Below are positions 17,997 to 27,426 of a stretch of DNA of 64,000 bases, piece by piece (positions within the stretch are counted from its first letter, which is position 1; each line of letters begins with the position of its first letter). The notes beneath the pieces are model-generated. The model saw only the letters and a program-made list of their open reading frames with translations. It searched no databases and had not been told where the DNA came from. The stretch comes from Actinomycetes bacterium. Lineage in GTDB: Bacteria > Actinomycetota > Acidimicrobiia > Acidimicrobiales > Palsa-688. The DNA lies in the NCBI GenBank assembly GCA_021850325.1, contig JAJZMF010000008.1:25018-89017 (forward strand). Reading direction: 5' to 3'. The translations under genes and the position numbers were made by a program.

Positions 17997-18701
17997 ATGC
18001 CCACGACCCCTGAGCTCGGCGCGTCGCCGGGAGGACGGCTCTCGGCGCTGGAGCGGTTGCGCCGGGCCCCGGCTGTTGACCGCTTCCTGCGGCGGCCCCT
18101 CATGGCCCGCCTGCTCTCACCGGCACGGGGCACGGGCTCGGTGCACAAGTTCATCCGTTACTCCATGGTCTCGGCTGTGGCCATTGTCATCAGCCAGGTG
18201 GTCATCCTGGTGTGCGCCTGGGTGTTCGGCTTCTCGGGGGTGGTGGCCAATGCGGTCGGCGCCGCTGCCTCCACACCCGCTTCCTACGAGCTCAACCGCA
18301 AGTGGGCCTGGGGCAAGCACGGCAAGAGCCACATGTGGCGCGAGGTGGTGCCCTTCTGGGCGCTGACCGTCGCCGGCTTCCTCGCCTCCACCGTCACCGT
18401 GGGCCTGGCCGACAGCTTCGCCAAGCACCATTCGGTGACCGGCCTGGCCCGGGCACTGGTCATCATGGGCGCGTCGCTCTTCGCCTACGGCGTGATCTGG
18501 ATCGCCAAGTTCGTCATCTTCAACCGGTTGGTGTTCGTGAACCGAGCCGGCAGCGACGAGCAGGACCTGGAGGGCGCGGGCGCACTGGGCGACCTGGCCC
18601 GCACGGGTGCCGAGGAGCATGCCCCCGCCTCGGCGTTCGCCCCGCCGCCCCGGTCGCCGCTGACTGCCGGCGCCGTGGACGGGCGCCCGTCGGGGATCTG
18701 A
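17997..18701 (+). CDS. GtrA-family membrane protein
   Basis: A 234-residue protein with four membrane helices in the GtrA pattern. The opening KFIRYSMVSAVAIVISQVVI is followed by ASYELNRKWAWGKHG (the conserved N-R-x-W-x-W/F of GtrA) and FNRLVFV after TM4. GtrA proteins are thought to help flip or hand over polyprenyl-phosphate-linked sugars for surface glycan assembly. A ~45-residue basic N-terminal tail and a disordered C-terminal tail are additions. It heads a cassette of five genes on the same strand that includes a glycosyltransferase and two methyltransferases, supporting a cell-envelope glycan or glycolipid role (inference). It is probably translated from a leaderless mRNA. Confidence 0.85.
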   Translation: MPTTPELGASPGGRLSALERLRRAPAVDRFLRRPLMARLLSPARGTGSVHKFIRYSMVSAVAIVISQVVILVCAWVFGFSGVVANAVGAAASTPASYELNRKWAWGKHGKSHMWREVVPFWALTVAGFLASTVTVGLADSFAKHHSVTGLARALVIMGASLFAYGVIWIAKFVIFNRLVFVNRAGSDEQDLEGAGALGDLARTGAEEHAPASAFAPPPRSPLTAGAVDGRPSGI

Positions 18702-18706
18702 CAGGC

Positions 18707-19423
18707 TTGGGGCCCGCCCCGCCCAGCCCCGCCCGGCGGGGGAGCGCCGGGACGGCCCGGGACGCCCAGCCCCCTGCGTGGGTGGCTGCCGCCGCTGAGG
18801 CCAAGGGCTTCATGCCCCCGGCGGAGGGCATGGCCTTGCACCTCGCCGCCCTCGAGGTCCTGGGCAGGCTCGGGGGGCCCGTGCTGGAGGTGGGCACCTA
18901 CTGCGGCAAGTCGGCCATCTACCTCGGCGCCGCCGCTGCCCTCGGTGGCAGCGTGCTCTACAGCGTGGACCACCACCGGGGTTCGGAGGAGCTCCAGGCG
19001 GGGTGGCCGGACCACGACCCGGAGGTGGTCGACCCTCTCACCGGCCTCGTCGACACCCTCCCCTTCGCCCGTCGTGCCATCGCCGGGGCGGGCCTGGAGG
19101 AACATGTCGTCCTGGTGGTGGGGAGCTCGGCGACGGTGGCCGGCCACTGGGCCGGGGCGTTGTCCATGCTGTTCATCGACGGGGGCCATGGTGCCCGGGT
19201 GGCCGAGGCCGACTTCGCCGGTTGGGTGCCCAAGGTGGCCCTGGGCGGTGCCCTCGCCGTCCACGACGTGTTCGCCGACCCGAGCGAGGGAGGCCAGGTG
19301 CCCTACGAGCTCTACACGGCGGTACTGCGCAGCGGTGAGTTCGAGGAGGTTGGGCGCGAGGGGTCCCTGCGCCTGGCCCGCCGGGTGGTGCCCGGGGACG
19401 GGGCCGCGAAGGTCTGGGTTTGA
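18707..19423 (+). CDS. Class I SAM-dependent methyltransferase (Methyltransf_24-like)
   Basis: Up to 238 residues. Motif I is GPVLEVGTYCGKSAIYLGAA, followed by SVDHHRGSEELQAGW and a later ALSMLFIDGGHGARVAEADF segment. Together these match the Methyltransf_24 group (metal-dependent, catechol-O-methyltransferase-like), often found beside glycosyltransferases. The start is unclear: TTG at 18707 (5 bp after the GtrA stop), GTG at 18782, or ATG at 18812 are all in frame, and none has a strong ribosome binding site. The core begins near AEAKGFMPPAEG. The open frame that extends back through gtrA is not coding. The target is probably a sugar or lipid made by this cassette. Confidence 0.78.
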   Translation: MGPAPPSPARRGSAGTARDAQPPAWVAAAAEAKGFMPPAEGMALHLAALEVLGRLGGPVLEVGTYCGKSAIYLGAAAALGGSVLYSVDHHRGSEELQAGWPDHDPEVVDPLTGLVDTLPFARRAIAGAGLEEHVVLVVGSSATVAGHWAGALSMLFIDGGHGARVAEADFAGWVPKVALGGALAVHDVFADPSEGGQVPYELYTAVLRSGEFEEVGREGSLRLARRVVPGDGAAKVWV

Positions 19424-19457
19424 CCGGGGGCAGCGGGGCGGCAACGCTGTTCGCACC

Positions 19458-20822
19458 ATGCCTGACCTGTCGCCGCCCGAGGTCGTCCCGGGCACAGGGG
19501 CGCCGCTGAGCCCGTCCGGGCCGCCGGCCGACCGGGAAAGGCTGAGGGTGGCCCTGATGGTCTACCGGGGCAACCCGCGCAGCGGCGGCCAGGGCGTCTA
19601 CACCAGGTTCCTCTCCCGGGAGCTGGCACGCCTGGGCCACGACGTCACGGTCCTGGCCGGCCAGCCCTGGCCGGTGCTGGACCAAGACGCCGGCGTGCGG
19701 CTGGTCAAGCTGCCCAGCCTCGACCTGTACCGCCAACCGGACCCCTTCCGGGTGCCCCGGCCTGCCGAGCTCCGCGACGGTTACGACCTGGTCGAGCTCA
19801 TGACCATGATGACGGGCGGGTTCCCCGAGCCGCGCACGTTCAGCCTCCGTGCCCGTCGCTGGCTGCAGGCCCACCGGGCCGACTTCGACCTGGTCCACGA
19901 CAACCAGTCGTTCGGCACCGGCCTGCTGGGGATGATGGCCGACGGCTGGCCGGTGGTGGGCACCTGTCACCACCCGGTGACCGTCGACCGGCTCGTCGAC
20001 ATGGCCCACGCCGAGAGCGTCTACCGGCGTCTCTCGCTGCGGCGCTGGTACGGCTTCGTGCGCATGCAGAACGCGGTGGCCCGACGGTTGCCCCGCATCC
20101 TCACCGTGTCGGGCTCCTCACGCCGGGACATCGTCGAGCAGATGGGGGTGGACGGGTCGCGGGTGGCCGTGGTGCCCATCGGGGCGGACACGGACCTGTT
20201 CCGGCCCCTGGCGGCCGGCGGGCGGGGGCGCGTGCCGGGCCGGGTGATGACGACGGCCAGCGCCGACGTGCCCCTCAAGGGGCTCTCCTACCTCCTGGAG
20301 GCGGTGGCCAAGCTGCGTACCGAGCAGCCCGAGGCCCACCTGGTCGTGGTGGGGGAGATGCGCGCCGGCAGCGCGGCGGCGCAGACGATCGAGAGGCTGG
20401 GCCTGGAGGGTGCCGTCACCTTCCGCCCCGGGGTCAGCGACGCCGAACTGGTCGAGCTGTACTCGCAGGCCCGTGTGGCCGTCGTGCCCTCCCTCTATGA
20501 GGGCTTCTCCCTGCCCGCGGTGGAGGCCATGGCCTGTGAGGTGCCTGTGGTGGCGTCCCTGGGCGGTGCCCTGCCCGAGGTGCTCGGGCGGGACGGCGAG
20601 AGCGGGAGGCTGGTGCCCCCGGCCGACCCCGGTGCCCTGGCCCACGCCATCGGTGAGATCCTGGCCGGGTGGGGCACAGGTGGGCCGGAGCGGATGGGCC
20701 GGGCCGGCCGTGCCCGGGTGCTCAGCCGGTTCACCTGGCAACGGTGCGCCCAGGGTGCGGTCGAACAGTACCGCCAGGTGCTCGGCGAGCACGCGGCTCA
20801 GCGGAGGCCGGCCGGTTGCTGA
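19458..20822 (+). CDS. Glycosyltransferase family 4 (GT-B fold)
   Basis: A 454-residue retaining glycosyltransferase. The N-terminal Rossmann domain starts RVALMVYRGNPRSGGQGVYTRFLSREL with the glycine-rich acceptor loop. The C-terminal donor domain has DVPLKGLSYLLEAVAKL, GAVTFRPGVSDAELVELYSQ and VVPSLYEGFSLPAVEAMACEVPVVAS, the EX7E motif that binds the nucleotide sugar. The donor and acceptor are unknown. The ATG at 19458 is chosen because the frame upstream overlaps the methyltransferase gene. It is followed with a 7-bp overlap by another methyltransferase gene, consistent with an operon. Confidence 0.9.
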   Translation: MPDLSPPEVVPGTGAPLSPSGPPADRERLRVALMVYRGNPRSGGQGVYTRFLSRELARLGHDVTVLAGQPWPVLDQDAGVRLVKLPSLDLYRQPDPFRVPRPAELRDGYDLVELMTMMTGGFPEPRTFSLRARRWLQAHRADFDLVHDNQSFGTGLLGMMADGWPVVGTCHHPVTVDRLVDMAHAESVYRRLSLRRWYGFVRMQNAVARRLPRILTVSGSSRRDIVEQMGVDGSRVAVVPIGADTDLFRPLAAGGRGRVPGRVMTTASADVPLKGLSYLLEAVAKLRTEQPEAHLVVVGEMRAGSAAAQTIERLGLEGAVTFRPGVSDAELVELYSQARVAVVPSLYEGFSLPAVEAMACEVPVVASLGGALPEVLGRDGESGRLVPPADPGALAHAIGEILAGWGTGGPERMGRAGRARVLSRFTWQRCAQGAVEQYRQVLGEHAAQRRPAGC

Positions 20823-21532
20823 CCCTGCGCTACGAGGTGCTGGACGTGCGGCCCGGCCAGAGGCTCCTCGACTTCGGCTGTGGCCGGGGCCGTCACGCCC
20901 TGGAGGCGCTGCGGCGGGGCGCCGCAGTGACGGCGCTGGACGCCGACCGGGCCGAACTGGTGGAGGCGGCGGGCTGGCTGGTGGCGATGATGGCCGAGGA
21001 CAAGCAGACGGCTGACCACGGTGGCCAGGGCCACGCGGTCCAGGCCGACGGGAGCGCGCTCCCCTTCGCCGACGGCATGTTCGAGAGGGTCGTTGCGGCC
21101 GAGGTGCTGGAGCACGTCGGAGACGACGCAGCTGTGATGTCAGAGCTGGCCCGGGTGCTGGCTCCCGGCGGACGGGTGGCGGTCACCGTGCCCAGGTGGT
21201 TCCCCGAGAGGGTCAACTGGGCGCTGTCGGAGGAGTACCACAACACCCCCGGAGGCCACGTCCGTATCTACCGGCGGCACCAGTTGCACCGGCTGTTGCG
21301 CCGGGCGGGCCTGACGCCCTACGCCTCCCACCACGCCCATGCGCTGCACAGCCCGTACTGGTGGCTCAAGTGCGCGGTGGGGGTCAAACGGGACGACCAC
21401 CCCTTGGTGCGGGCCTACCACCGCCTGCTGGTATGGGACATGACGGCCGCGAACCCGCTCACCCGCTGGACCGAGGGGGCGCTCAACCCCCTGGTGGGCA
21501 AGAGCCTCGTCGTCTACGCCCGCAAGCCGTGA
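20816..21532 (+). CDS. Class I SAM-dependent methyltransferase
   Basis: A 238-residue methyltransferase (Methyltransf_11/25 type). Motif I is GQRLLDFGCGRGRHALEALRRG with the acidic loop VTALDADRAE. Motif post-II appears as ADGSALPFADGMFERVVAAEVLEHV. The C-terminal part (HNTPGGHVRIYRRHQLHRLLRRAGL) is the usual cap. It starts at TTG 20816 with a strong GGAGG Shine-Dalgarno 8 nt upstream, inside the end of the glycosyltransferase gene. Its stop overlaps the GTG of the next gene (GTGA at 21529-21532), showing tight coupling in this cassette. Confidence 0.88.
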   Translation: MLTLRYEVLDVRPGQRLLDFGCGRGRHALEALRRGAAVTALDADRAELVEAAGWLVAMMAEDKQTADHGGQGHAVQADGSALPFADGMFERVVAAEVLEHVGDDAAVMSELARVLAPGGRVAVTVPRWFPERVNWALSEEYHNTPGGHVRIYRRHQLHRLLRRAGLTPYASHHAHALHSPYWWLKCAVGVKRDDHPLVRAYHRLLVWDMTAANPLTRWTEGALNPLVGKSLVVYARKP

Positions 21533-22581
21533 GCCCGCTCAGCCCCACCCAGGTGGGCGCCACCGCCTCGTGGCTGGCGTCGCAGCAACTGGCCAACGGC
21601 ATGGTCCCCTGGTACGCGGGCGGCCATGCCGATCCCTGGAACCACACCGAAGCGGCCATGGCGATGGCGGCAGGAGGGGAATGGCAGGCTGCGGTCAAGG
21701 CCTTCGAGTGGCTTGCCGTGAACCAGCTACCGGACGGGAGCTGGTGCACGTTCTACCTCCCCGACGGGGTGGTGGAGCCCCGCCGGGACCCCAATGTGTG
21801 CGCCTACGTGGCGACCGGTGCCTGGTGGTGCTCCCGGCTACCCGACGGCCCGGGCGACGCCCTCCTCGAGGACATGTGGCCGGCGGTGGACAGGGCCCTC
21901 AACTGGTGCGTGCGCCAGCAGCGGCCAGGGGGTGAGCTGCCCTGGTCGGTTGCCCCGGACGGCACGCCGGGCCTGTTCTCGCTCCTCGCCGCGTGCTCCT
22001 CGGCCCAGCAGTCCCTGTACAACGGAGCGCGTATGGCTGCCCGCCTGGGGCGGGAGAGGCCGGGTTGGGTACGGGCCGCCGACGCCTTGGCCGCAGTGGT
22101 AGGCGACAGCCTCACGCCAGCGGGCAGGGCTGGCCGCACGGAAGGGACGGGCACCTTCGCGCCCAAGGACCGCTGGGCAATGGACTGGTACTACCCGGTG
22201 CTCACCGGGGCGGCCACTGGTCGGGCCGCCACGGAGCGGATGGTGTCGCGCTGGGAGGAGTTCGTCGAGCCCGAGCTCGGCACCCGCTGTGTGGCCGACC
22301 GGGCGTGGGTGACCGCGGCGGAAACGGCCGAGTGCGCCATGGCCGCAGGTCGGGCCGGCATGGCGGAGGAAGCGGCCCGGCTGCTGGAGTGGACCGGCCA
22401 CCTCCGCAACGACGACGGGGCCTACTGGACGGGCTGTGCCCACCCCCAGTGCGTCCGCTACCCCGGAGGCCAGCTGAGCACGTACTCGGCGGCAGCCGTG
22501 GTGATCGCGGACCACGTACTGGCCAGGCGGAGCCCGGCGGCCGAGGTGTTCGCCCCCTCCGGGGACGAGCAGGCCCCGTAG
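21529..22581 (+). CDS. Alpha/alpha-barrel protein, prenyltransferase/terpene-cyclase-like
   Basis: A 350-residue protein resembling the squalene-cyclase/prenyltransferase alpha-alpha toroid fold. Repeats with QLPDGSW-type turns (WLAVNQLPDGSWCTFYLPDG and WCVRQQRPGGELPW) are typical of these barrels. The catalytic DxDD of squalene-hopene cyclases is not evident, so enzymatic cyclisation is doubtful; it may bind a polyprenyl or act on a glycan. A conserved-looking GAYWTGCAHPQCVRYPGGQ segment lies near the C-terminus. The GTG start overlaps the upstream methyltransferase stop. Its place in the glycosyltransferase cassette suggests a shared pathway. Function is not assigned. Confidence 0.72.
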   Translation: MSPLSPTQVGATASWLASQQLANGMVPWYAGGHADPWNHTEAAMAMAAGGEWQAAVKAFEWLAVNQLPDGSWCTFYLPDGVVEPRRDPNVCAYVATGAWWCSRLPDGPGDALLEDMWPAVDRALNWCVRQQRPGGELPWSVAPDGTPGLFSLLAACSSAQQSLYNGARMAARLGRERPGWVRAADALAAVVGDSLTPAGRAGRTEGTGTFAPKDRWAMDWYYPVLTGAATGRAATERMVSRWEEFVEPELGTRCVADRAWVTAAETAECAMAAGRAGMAEEAARLLEWTGHLRNDDGAYWTGCAHPQCVRYPGGQLSTYSAAAVVIADHVLARRSPAAEVFAPSGDEQAP

Positions 22582-22598
22582 GGCCCCGGGGCAGCAGG

Positions 22599-22615
22599 GG
22601 CGGACCGGGACCGCC
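22599..22615. terminator. Hairpin between convergent cassette and hemY
   Basis: GGCGG-ACCGGGA-CCGCC lies in the 43-bp gap between the converging stop codons at 22581 and 22625. The stem is short, so confidence is low. Confidence 0.35.
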
Positions 22616-22624
22616 GGGAGGGGC

Positions 22625-24088
22625 TCAGGCTCGGGTGGCGTGGGCGTGGACCGTGCGGGCGGCTTCGCGCCCGGCGGCGATGTTGGCCGGTACGCCGACC
22701 CGGCCGAAGCTGGCCCCGGCCACGGCCACCATGGGAGCCGTACGGGCCAGGGCTTCCCGCAGGCCGGACATGGCGGAGAGGTGGCCCACTGCGTACTGGG
22801 GGAGGGCGGAGGGCCAGCGGCTCACCCTGGTGCCACCGGGGAGCGGGACGGGTGCCAGGTGCCGGTCGATGCCCGAGCGCAGTGGCCCCGGGGGGAGGAC
22901 GGCGCCCAGCTCGGCACAGCACCTGCCGGCGAGCACCTCGTCGTCCATGTCGGCCCAGCGCTCGTCACCGAGCTTGCCCACGGACACCCTCACCACCGTC
23001 GTACCTGGAGCGGACCAGTGCGGCCACTTGTTGGTGCCGAAGGAGCAGGCGGTCATGAGCATGTCGCTCCCGGGTGCGACCAGCAGGCCGCTCAGGTCGG
23101 CAGGCAGGTCCCAGGTCCCCTGGGCGAAGGCCAGGGTCACGATGGCGACCGACGAGAACCGGGTGGCGGCCAGGTGGCGCAGCCCCTGCTCGCCAGGCAC
23201 GACAGATCCCAGGAGCTGTGCCGCCCCGGGGGCCGGGACGGCGGCCACGGCGACGTCGAACCAGGTCCGCCCGGCCCCGGTCACGACGTCGACGCCGGTG
23301 CCGCTGACCTCCAGCGCGTTGACGGCCTCCCCGACCAGCCGGGCACCCTTGTCCCCGACCAGGCGGTCCACCAGCGTCGAGGGCAGGGAGCCCAGGCCGG
23401 TGAGCAGGCCCTGGAAGGCCGCCTCCCCGGTGCCGGGCGTGCGCGCTGCCGGTGTACGCGGTCCCGGCCGGGCCGGTCCCGGCGCTGCCCTGCCGGAGGA
23501 GCGCAGGGCCAGCAGCAGGCTGCGGCCCTGCCCGGCGGCGCGGAGCAGCTGGGGGGCGACCGTGGCCGCGCTCAGGCCCCGAGTGGTGCCGGCGTAGATG
23601 CTCCCCACCAGGGGCTCGATCAGCTTGTCGGCCACTTCGGGGCCGAAGCGCCCTGCTACCAGGTCGAACACACTGGCGTCATCCTGGACCGGCCGGTGCG
23701 GGAGCACCAGGTCCCCCAGGGCCCGCAGCAGGCCCGGTACCGACACGATCCCCGAGCGGGCCAGCGGCAGCAGTCGCGCCGGAGCACCCAGGACGAGCCC
23801 TTCGGGCAGCGGGCGCAGGCGGCCCCCGCTCCAGAGCAGGGCCCGGGAGGCGGCGGGGGCGACCAACCGGTCGCCGAGCCCGAGCTCACGGCACAGGCCC
23901 ACTCCCTCGGGCACCCGGGCCAGCAGCGCGTCGGGCCCCTCGTCCACCGGCCGGCCGAGGAAGTCGGTGGTGAGCAGCTTGCCGCCCGGCCGGCCGGGCT
24001 CGAAGACGGTGACCTCGGCCCCCAGGCAGGCCAGTTCCCAGGCGGCGGAGAGGCCGGCGATACCCCCGCCGACGACGGCCGCCCTCAA
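22625..24088 (-). CDS. hemY: Protoporphyrinogen/coproporphyrinogen oxidase
   Basis: A 487-residue FAD-dependent oxidase of haem synthesis. The N-terminal dinucleotide fold is [20 protein letters not shown] followed by [14 protein letters not shown]. Further family features are [45 protein letters not shown], and a C-terminal FAD-binding segment [24 protein letters not shown]. In actinobacteria this protein usually oxidises coproporphyrinogen III (CgoX activity), so the true substrate is uncertain. It starts at TTG 24088, overlapping the hemE stop (TTGA), which shows a hemE-hemY operon. A longer in-frame reading into hemE is not coding. Confidence 0.9.
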   Translation of the reverse strand: MRAAVVGGGIAGLSAAWELACLGAEVTVFEPGRPGGKLLTTDFLGRPVDEGPDALLARVPEGVGLCRELGLGDRLVAPAASRALLWSGGRLRPLPEGLVLGAPARLLPLARSGIVSVPGLLRALGDLVLPHRPVQDDASVFDLVAGRFGPEVADKLIEPLVGSIYAGTTRGLSAATVAPQLLRAAGQGRSLLLALRSSGRAAPGPARPGPRTPAARTPGTGEAAFQGLLTGLGSLPSTLVDRLVGDKGARLVGEAVNALEVSGTGVDVVTGAGRTWFDVAVAAVPAPGAAQLLGSVVPGEQGLRHLAATRFSSVAIVTLAFAQGTWDLPADLSGLLVAPGSDMLMTACSFGTNKWPHWSAPGTTVVRVSVGKLGDERWADMDDEVLAGRCCAELGAVLPPGPLRSGIDRHLAPVPLPGGTRVSRWPSALPQYAVGHLSAMSGLREALARTAPMVAVAGASFGRVGVPANIAAGREAARTVHAHATRA

Positions 24089-25095
24089 CGGGCCGTGGCC
24101 TCGTGGACCAGCTCCACCAGGCGTTCGAGCTGGACCGGGTCGGTCTCGGGCAGGACACCATGGCCGAGGTTGAACACATGGCCGGTGGCCGGGGCGCTCG
24201 CCAGTACGGCCCGGGCCGAGCGCTCGAGCACGGGCCAGGGCGCCAGGCAGCTGGCGGGGTCCAGGTTGCCCTGGAGCGCCTTGCCCGGGCCCACCCGTGC
24301 CCCGGCAACGTCGAGGGGGACACGCCAGTCCACGCCCACCACGTCGGCACCGGCCCGGGCGAACGTGCCGAGGAGCTCCCCGGTGTTGACGCCGAACACG
24401 ATGCGTGGCACGCCGAGGTCGCCCAGGCCCTCCAGGACCCGGGCCAGCGCCGGCAGGACCGAGGACCTGTAGTCCCCGGGCGAGAGGGCACCCCCCCAGC
24501 TCTCGAAGACCTGTACCGCCGCGGCGCCCGCGCCGACCTGGGCGCGCAGGCTGGCCAGGGTGATGGTCGCCAGCCGGTCCATGAGGGCGGCCCAGAGATC
24601 GGGCTCGGACCACATAAGGGCCTTGGTCCTGGTGTGGGCCTGGGACGGCCTGCCCTCCACCAGGTAGCTGGCCAGGGTGAACGGCCCTCCGGCGAAGCCG
24701 ATCAGAGGGACCGCCAGTTCCCGGGCCAGGATGCGCACCGTCTCCTCGACGTAGGGCGTCGGTTCGGGCCGGAGCCGGTCCAGGTCCCTGGCCGCCCGGA
24801 AGGGCTGCTCCACGACAGGGCCGGTCCCGGGGGCGACGTCGACACCGAAGCCCGTGACCGGTACGACGATGTCCGAGAAGAGCACCGCCGCATCGACCCC
24901 GTACCGGCGTACCGGCTGCAGGGTGAGCTCGGCCGCCAGCTCGGGTTGGCGGATGGCCTCCAGGATGCTCCCGCTGCCCCGCTTGGCCCGGTACTCGGGC
25001 AGGGACCTGCCCGCCTGGCGCATGAACCAGACGGGCGTGTAGGGCACCGGCTGGCCCGTGCAGGCGGCCAGGAACGGGGGGGGCGTCTGGGTCAC
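24085..25095 (-). CDS. hemE: Uroporphyrinogen decarboxylase
   Basis: A 336-residue enzyme that decarboxylates the four acetate side chains of uroporphyrinogen III to give coproporphyrinogen III. Both family signatures are present: [16 protein letters not shown] near the N-terminus, with the catalytic Arg pair, and [17 protein letters not shown] in the middle. [15 protein letters not shown] carries the essential Asp. QGNLDP and [15 protein letters not shown] are seen near the C-terminus. The start is GTG at 25095. It is the first gene of a two-gene haem operon with hemY and is divergent from helD. Confidence 0.96.
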   Translation of the reverse strand: MTQTPPPFLAACTGQPVPYTPVWFMRQAGRSLPEYRAKRGSGSILEAIRQPELAAELTLQPVRRYGVDAAVLFSDIVVPVTGFGVDVAPGTGPVVEQPFRAARDLDRLRPEPTPYVEETVRILARELAVPLIGFAGGPFTLASYLVEGRPSQAHTRTKALMWSEPDLWAALMDRLATITLASLRAQVGAGAAAVQVFESWGGALSPGDYRSSVLPALARVLEGLGDLGVPRIVFGVNTGELLGTFARAGADVVGVDWRVPLDVAGARVGPGKALQGNLDPASCLAPWPVLERSARAVLASAPATGHVFNLGHGVLPETDPVQLERLVELVHEATAR

Positions 25096-25167
25096 CGGGC
25101 CAAGCTAGCCCCTGCCGCCTTGCGAGCCGGCCGGCCGCCGAGCAAAGTGGTCAGCTCGGGCACTTGC

Positions 25168-27426
25168 ATGGCTCACCCAGACCTCCCTGCTGAGCAGTCG
25201 TTCCTGGACGAGGCGTACCAGCGCCTGGAGGTGCTGCGCGCCGACGCCCAGGCTCAGCTGAAGGAGGCCTTCATCGAGCGGGGCGGGACGTTCCAGTCCT
25301 ACACCGAGCGGGACATCAGGGTCCGCAACAGCCTGAGCCGTCTGGAGAAGCTGGAGCTGGGCCGGGAGGCGCTGGTGTTCGGCCGCCTGGACCGTCTGGT
25401 GGGTGGCGGCGACGGGGAGCCAGGGCCGGGCCCGGTGGGCGAGGAGAGCTACCACATAGGGCGCCTCGCCATCTCGGACGCCCAGCACGAGCCCCTGGTG
25501 GTGGACTGGCGGGCCCCGGTGGCCGAACCCTTCTACCGGGCTACGGGGGCCCACCCCATGGGCCTGCGCCTGCGCCGGCACTTCCTCTCGGAGGGCCGGC
25601 ACCTGGTCGACCTCGAGGACGAGCTCTTCACCCCTGAGGGCTCGGACGGTTCGGTACGCGCCACCGGCCTGAGCGGGCCCGGAGTGCTCATGGCGGCTCT
25701 GGCCCGCGCCCACACGGGCCGTATGCGCGACATCGTGGCCACCGTCCAGGCCGAACAGGACGAGATCATCAGGGCGCCCCTGCCCGGCGCCCTCGTGGTC
25801 CAGGGCGGCCCGGGCACGGGCAAGACGGCCGTGGCGCTGCACCGGGCGGCCTACCTGCTCTACACCCACCGCTTCCCCCTGGAGGGGCAGGGGGTGCTGG
25901 TGGTGGGCCCGAACCCGACCTTCCTGCGCTACATCGACCAGGTCCTGCCCTCGCTCGGTGAGACGGGCGTCGAGATGTCCACGGCCAACGGCCTCTACCG
26001 GCGTGCCCGGGCCAGCGGGGCCGAGCCCGAGGCCGTTGCCCGCCTCAAGGGGGACCCCCGGATGGCCCAACTGCTCCGCCGGGCGGTCCGCCAACGCCAG
26101 CGGCCCTTGCGCCGGAGGGTGGACGTCCCCTACGGGAGGCTGACGCTGAGCGTTACACCGGAAGCGAGCGAGGAGCTGGTCGCATCGGCCAGGCGGCGCG
26201 CTGGCACCCACAACGCCCGGCGCAGGGCCCTGGAGGCCCAGCTCTGGCGCCACCTGGCGGCCGAGGTGGACCGCCTGGAGCAGCGGGCCGCCGGCTCCTC
26301 TCTCCCCGGTGCGCCCGGGCGCCCCGGTGACGGGCGGACGGGGGGGCCGGGCGGAGCCGGGCCGGGCGGAGCCGGGCCGGTCGAGCTGGCGGCCAGCCTG
26401 CGCCGCCGCCCCGAGGTGTCCGAGATGCTGGAGCGGATGTGGCCCCGGCTGAGCGCCGAGGAGCTGTTGCACGACTTCCTCGGTGCACCGGCCCTGGTCG
26501 AAGCGGCGGCCCGGGGCCTGTTGAGCCCGGCCGAGGCGTCACTGCTGCACCGGCCCCGGAGCGCGACGGCGGAAGACGTGGCCTGGACGTCGGCGGACAT
26601 CGCGCTCCTGGACGAGGCGAGCGCGCTGCTCGGGCCGACGCGGCGCTCGGACCGGGAGGTGGACGGCGTGCGCACCTACGGTCACATCGTGGTGGACGAG
26701 GCCCAGGACCTGACGCCCATGCAGCTGCGCATGGTGGGGAGGCGGTCCCTCTCCGGCTCCATGACCCTGGTCGGCGACATCGCCCAGGCCACGGGGGCCT
26801 GGGCCCCTGCGTCGTGGCGGGATGTGGTCGGCCACCTCCCGGTGAGGGGCAACTGGCGCCAGGTCGGCCTGTCGGTGAGCTACCGGGCCCCGGCCGAGGT
26901 GATGAGGGTGGCCGCACGGGTGCTCTCGGTTGCGCTCCCCGGGACCCTGCCACCCGAGCCGGTGCGCGACACGGGTGAAGCACCCGTCGTGGTGGAGGCA
27001 GGCCCGGGTGGGCTGGAGGAGGCTGTCGTGGCGGCCGTGGCCACTGAGGTGGCGGCGGTGGCCGCCGTAGGGAGGGGCGAGGACGGCAGCGTCGGGGTCC
27101 TCGTCCCCGAGCCCGCGCTGGAGGGGGTCTCCGCGGCGCTGAGGGCCAGTGGCACGGCGGTGGGCATGGTGGGCGCCGGTGCGCTCGACACGCAGGTCAG
27201 CGTGCTCGCCCTCCAGGACGCCAAGGGCCTGGAGTTCGACTCGGTGGTGGTGGTCGAGCCGGCGGCCGTCCTGGCCACGGCCCAGGGCGCCCGTGCCCTC
27301 TATGTGGCCCTGACCCGCTGCACGCGCCGGCTGAGCATCGTGCACCAGCAGCGGCTCCCCCAAGTGCTCGCTTCGGCCCTGGAGACGGGCGGCGGCGAGG
27401 CGCCCCTGGAGGCGGAGCGGCCCTAG
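25168..27426 (+). CDS. helD: HelD-type RNA polymerase recycling ATPase
   Basis: A 752-residue UvrD-like ATPase of the actinobacterial HelD class, which pries stalled or inhibitor-bound RNA polymerase off DNA; relatives (HelR) give rifampicin tolerance. The N-terminal antiparallel coiled coil is EQSFLDEAYQRLEVLRADAQ to RVRNSLSRLEKLELG. Motifs include HEPLVVDWRAPVAEPFYRA, Walker A VQGGPGTGKTAVALHRAAYL (Lys219), a long variable arm, Walker B HIVVDEAQDLTPMQL, and motifs V/VI ALQDAKGLEFDSVVVVEP and LYVALTRCTRRL. A GGPGGAGPGGAGP linker lies in the arm. The start is ATG at 25168; the longer frame upstream is antisense to hemE. No 19-bp rifamycin element was seen upstream. Confidence 0.9.
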   Translation: MAHPDLPAEQSFLDEAYQRLEVLRADAQAQLKEAFIERGGTFQSYTERDIRVRNSLSRLEKLELGREALVFGRLDRLVGGGDGEPGPGPVGEESYHIGRLAISDAQHEPLVVDWRAPVAEPFYRATGAHPMGLRLRRHFLSEGRHLVDLEDELFTPEGSDGSVRATGLSGPGVLMAALARAHTGRMRDIVATVQAEQDEIIRAPLPGALVVQGGPGTGKTAVALHRAAYLLYTHRFPLEGQGVLVVGPNPTFLRYIDQVLPSLGETGVEMSTANGLYRRARASGAEPEAVARLKGDPRMAQLLRRAVRQRQRPLRRRVDVPYGRLTLSVTPEASEELVASARRRAGTHNARRRALEAQLWRHLAAEVDRLEQRAAGSSLPGAPGRPGDGRTGGPGGAGPGGAGPVELAASLRRRPEVSEMLERMWPRLSAEELLHDFLGAPALVEAAARGLLSPAEASLLHRPRSATAEDVAWTSADIALLDEASALLGPTRRSDREVDGVRTYGHIVVDEAQDLTPMQLRMVGRRSLSGSMTLVGDIAQATGAWAPASWRDVVGHLPVRGNWRQVGLSVSYRAPAEVMRVAARVLSVALPGTLPPEPVRDTGEAPVVVEAGPGGLEEAVVAAVATEVAAVAAVGRGEDGSVGVLVPEPALEGVSAALRASGTAVGMVGAGALDTQVSVLALQDAKGLEFDSVVVVEPAAVLATAQGARALYVALTRCTRRLSIVHQQRLPQVLASALETGGGEAPLEAERP

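Noticed and set aside
22640..24472. 610-residue plus-strand open frame
   Set aside because: Antisense to hemY and hemE; no recognisable domain.
24103..25167. Upstream in-frame extension of helD
   Set aside because: It overlaps hemE on the other strand and lacks homology; HelD proteins start at MAHPDLPAEQSFLDEAY-like sequence at 25168.
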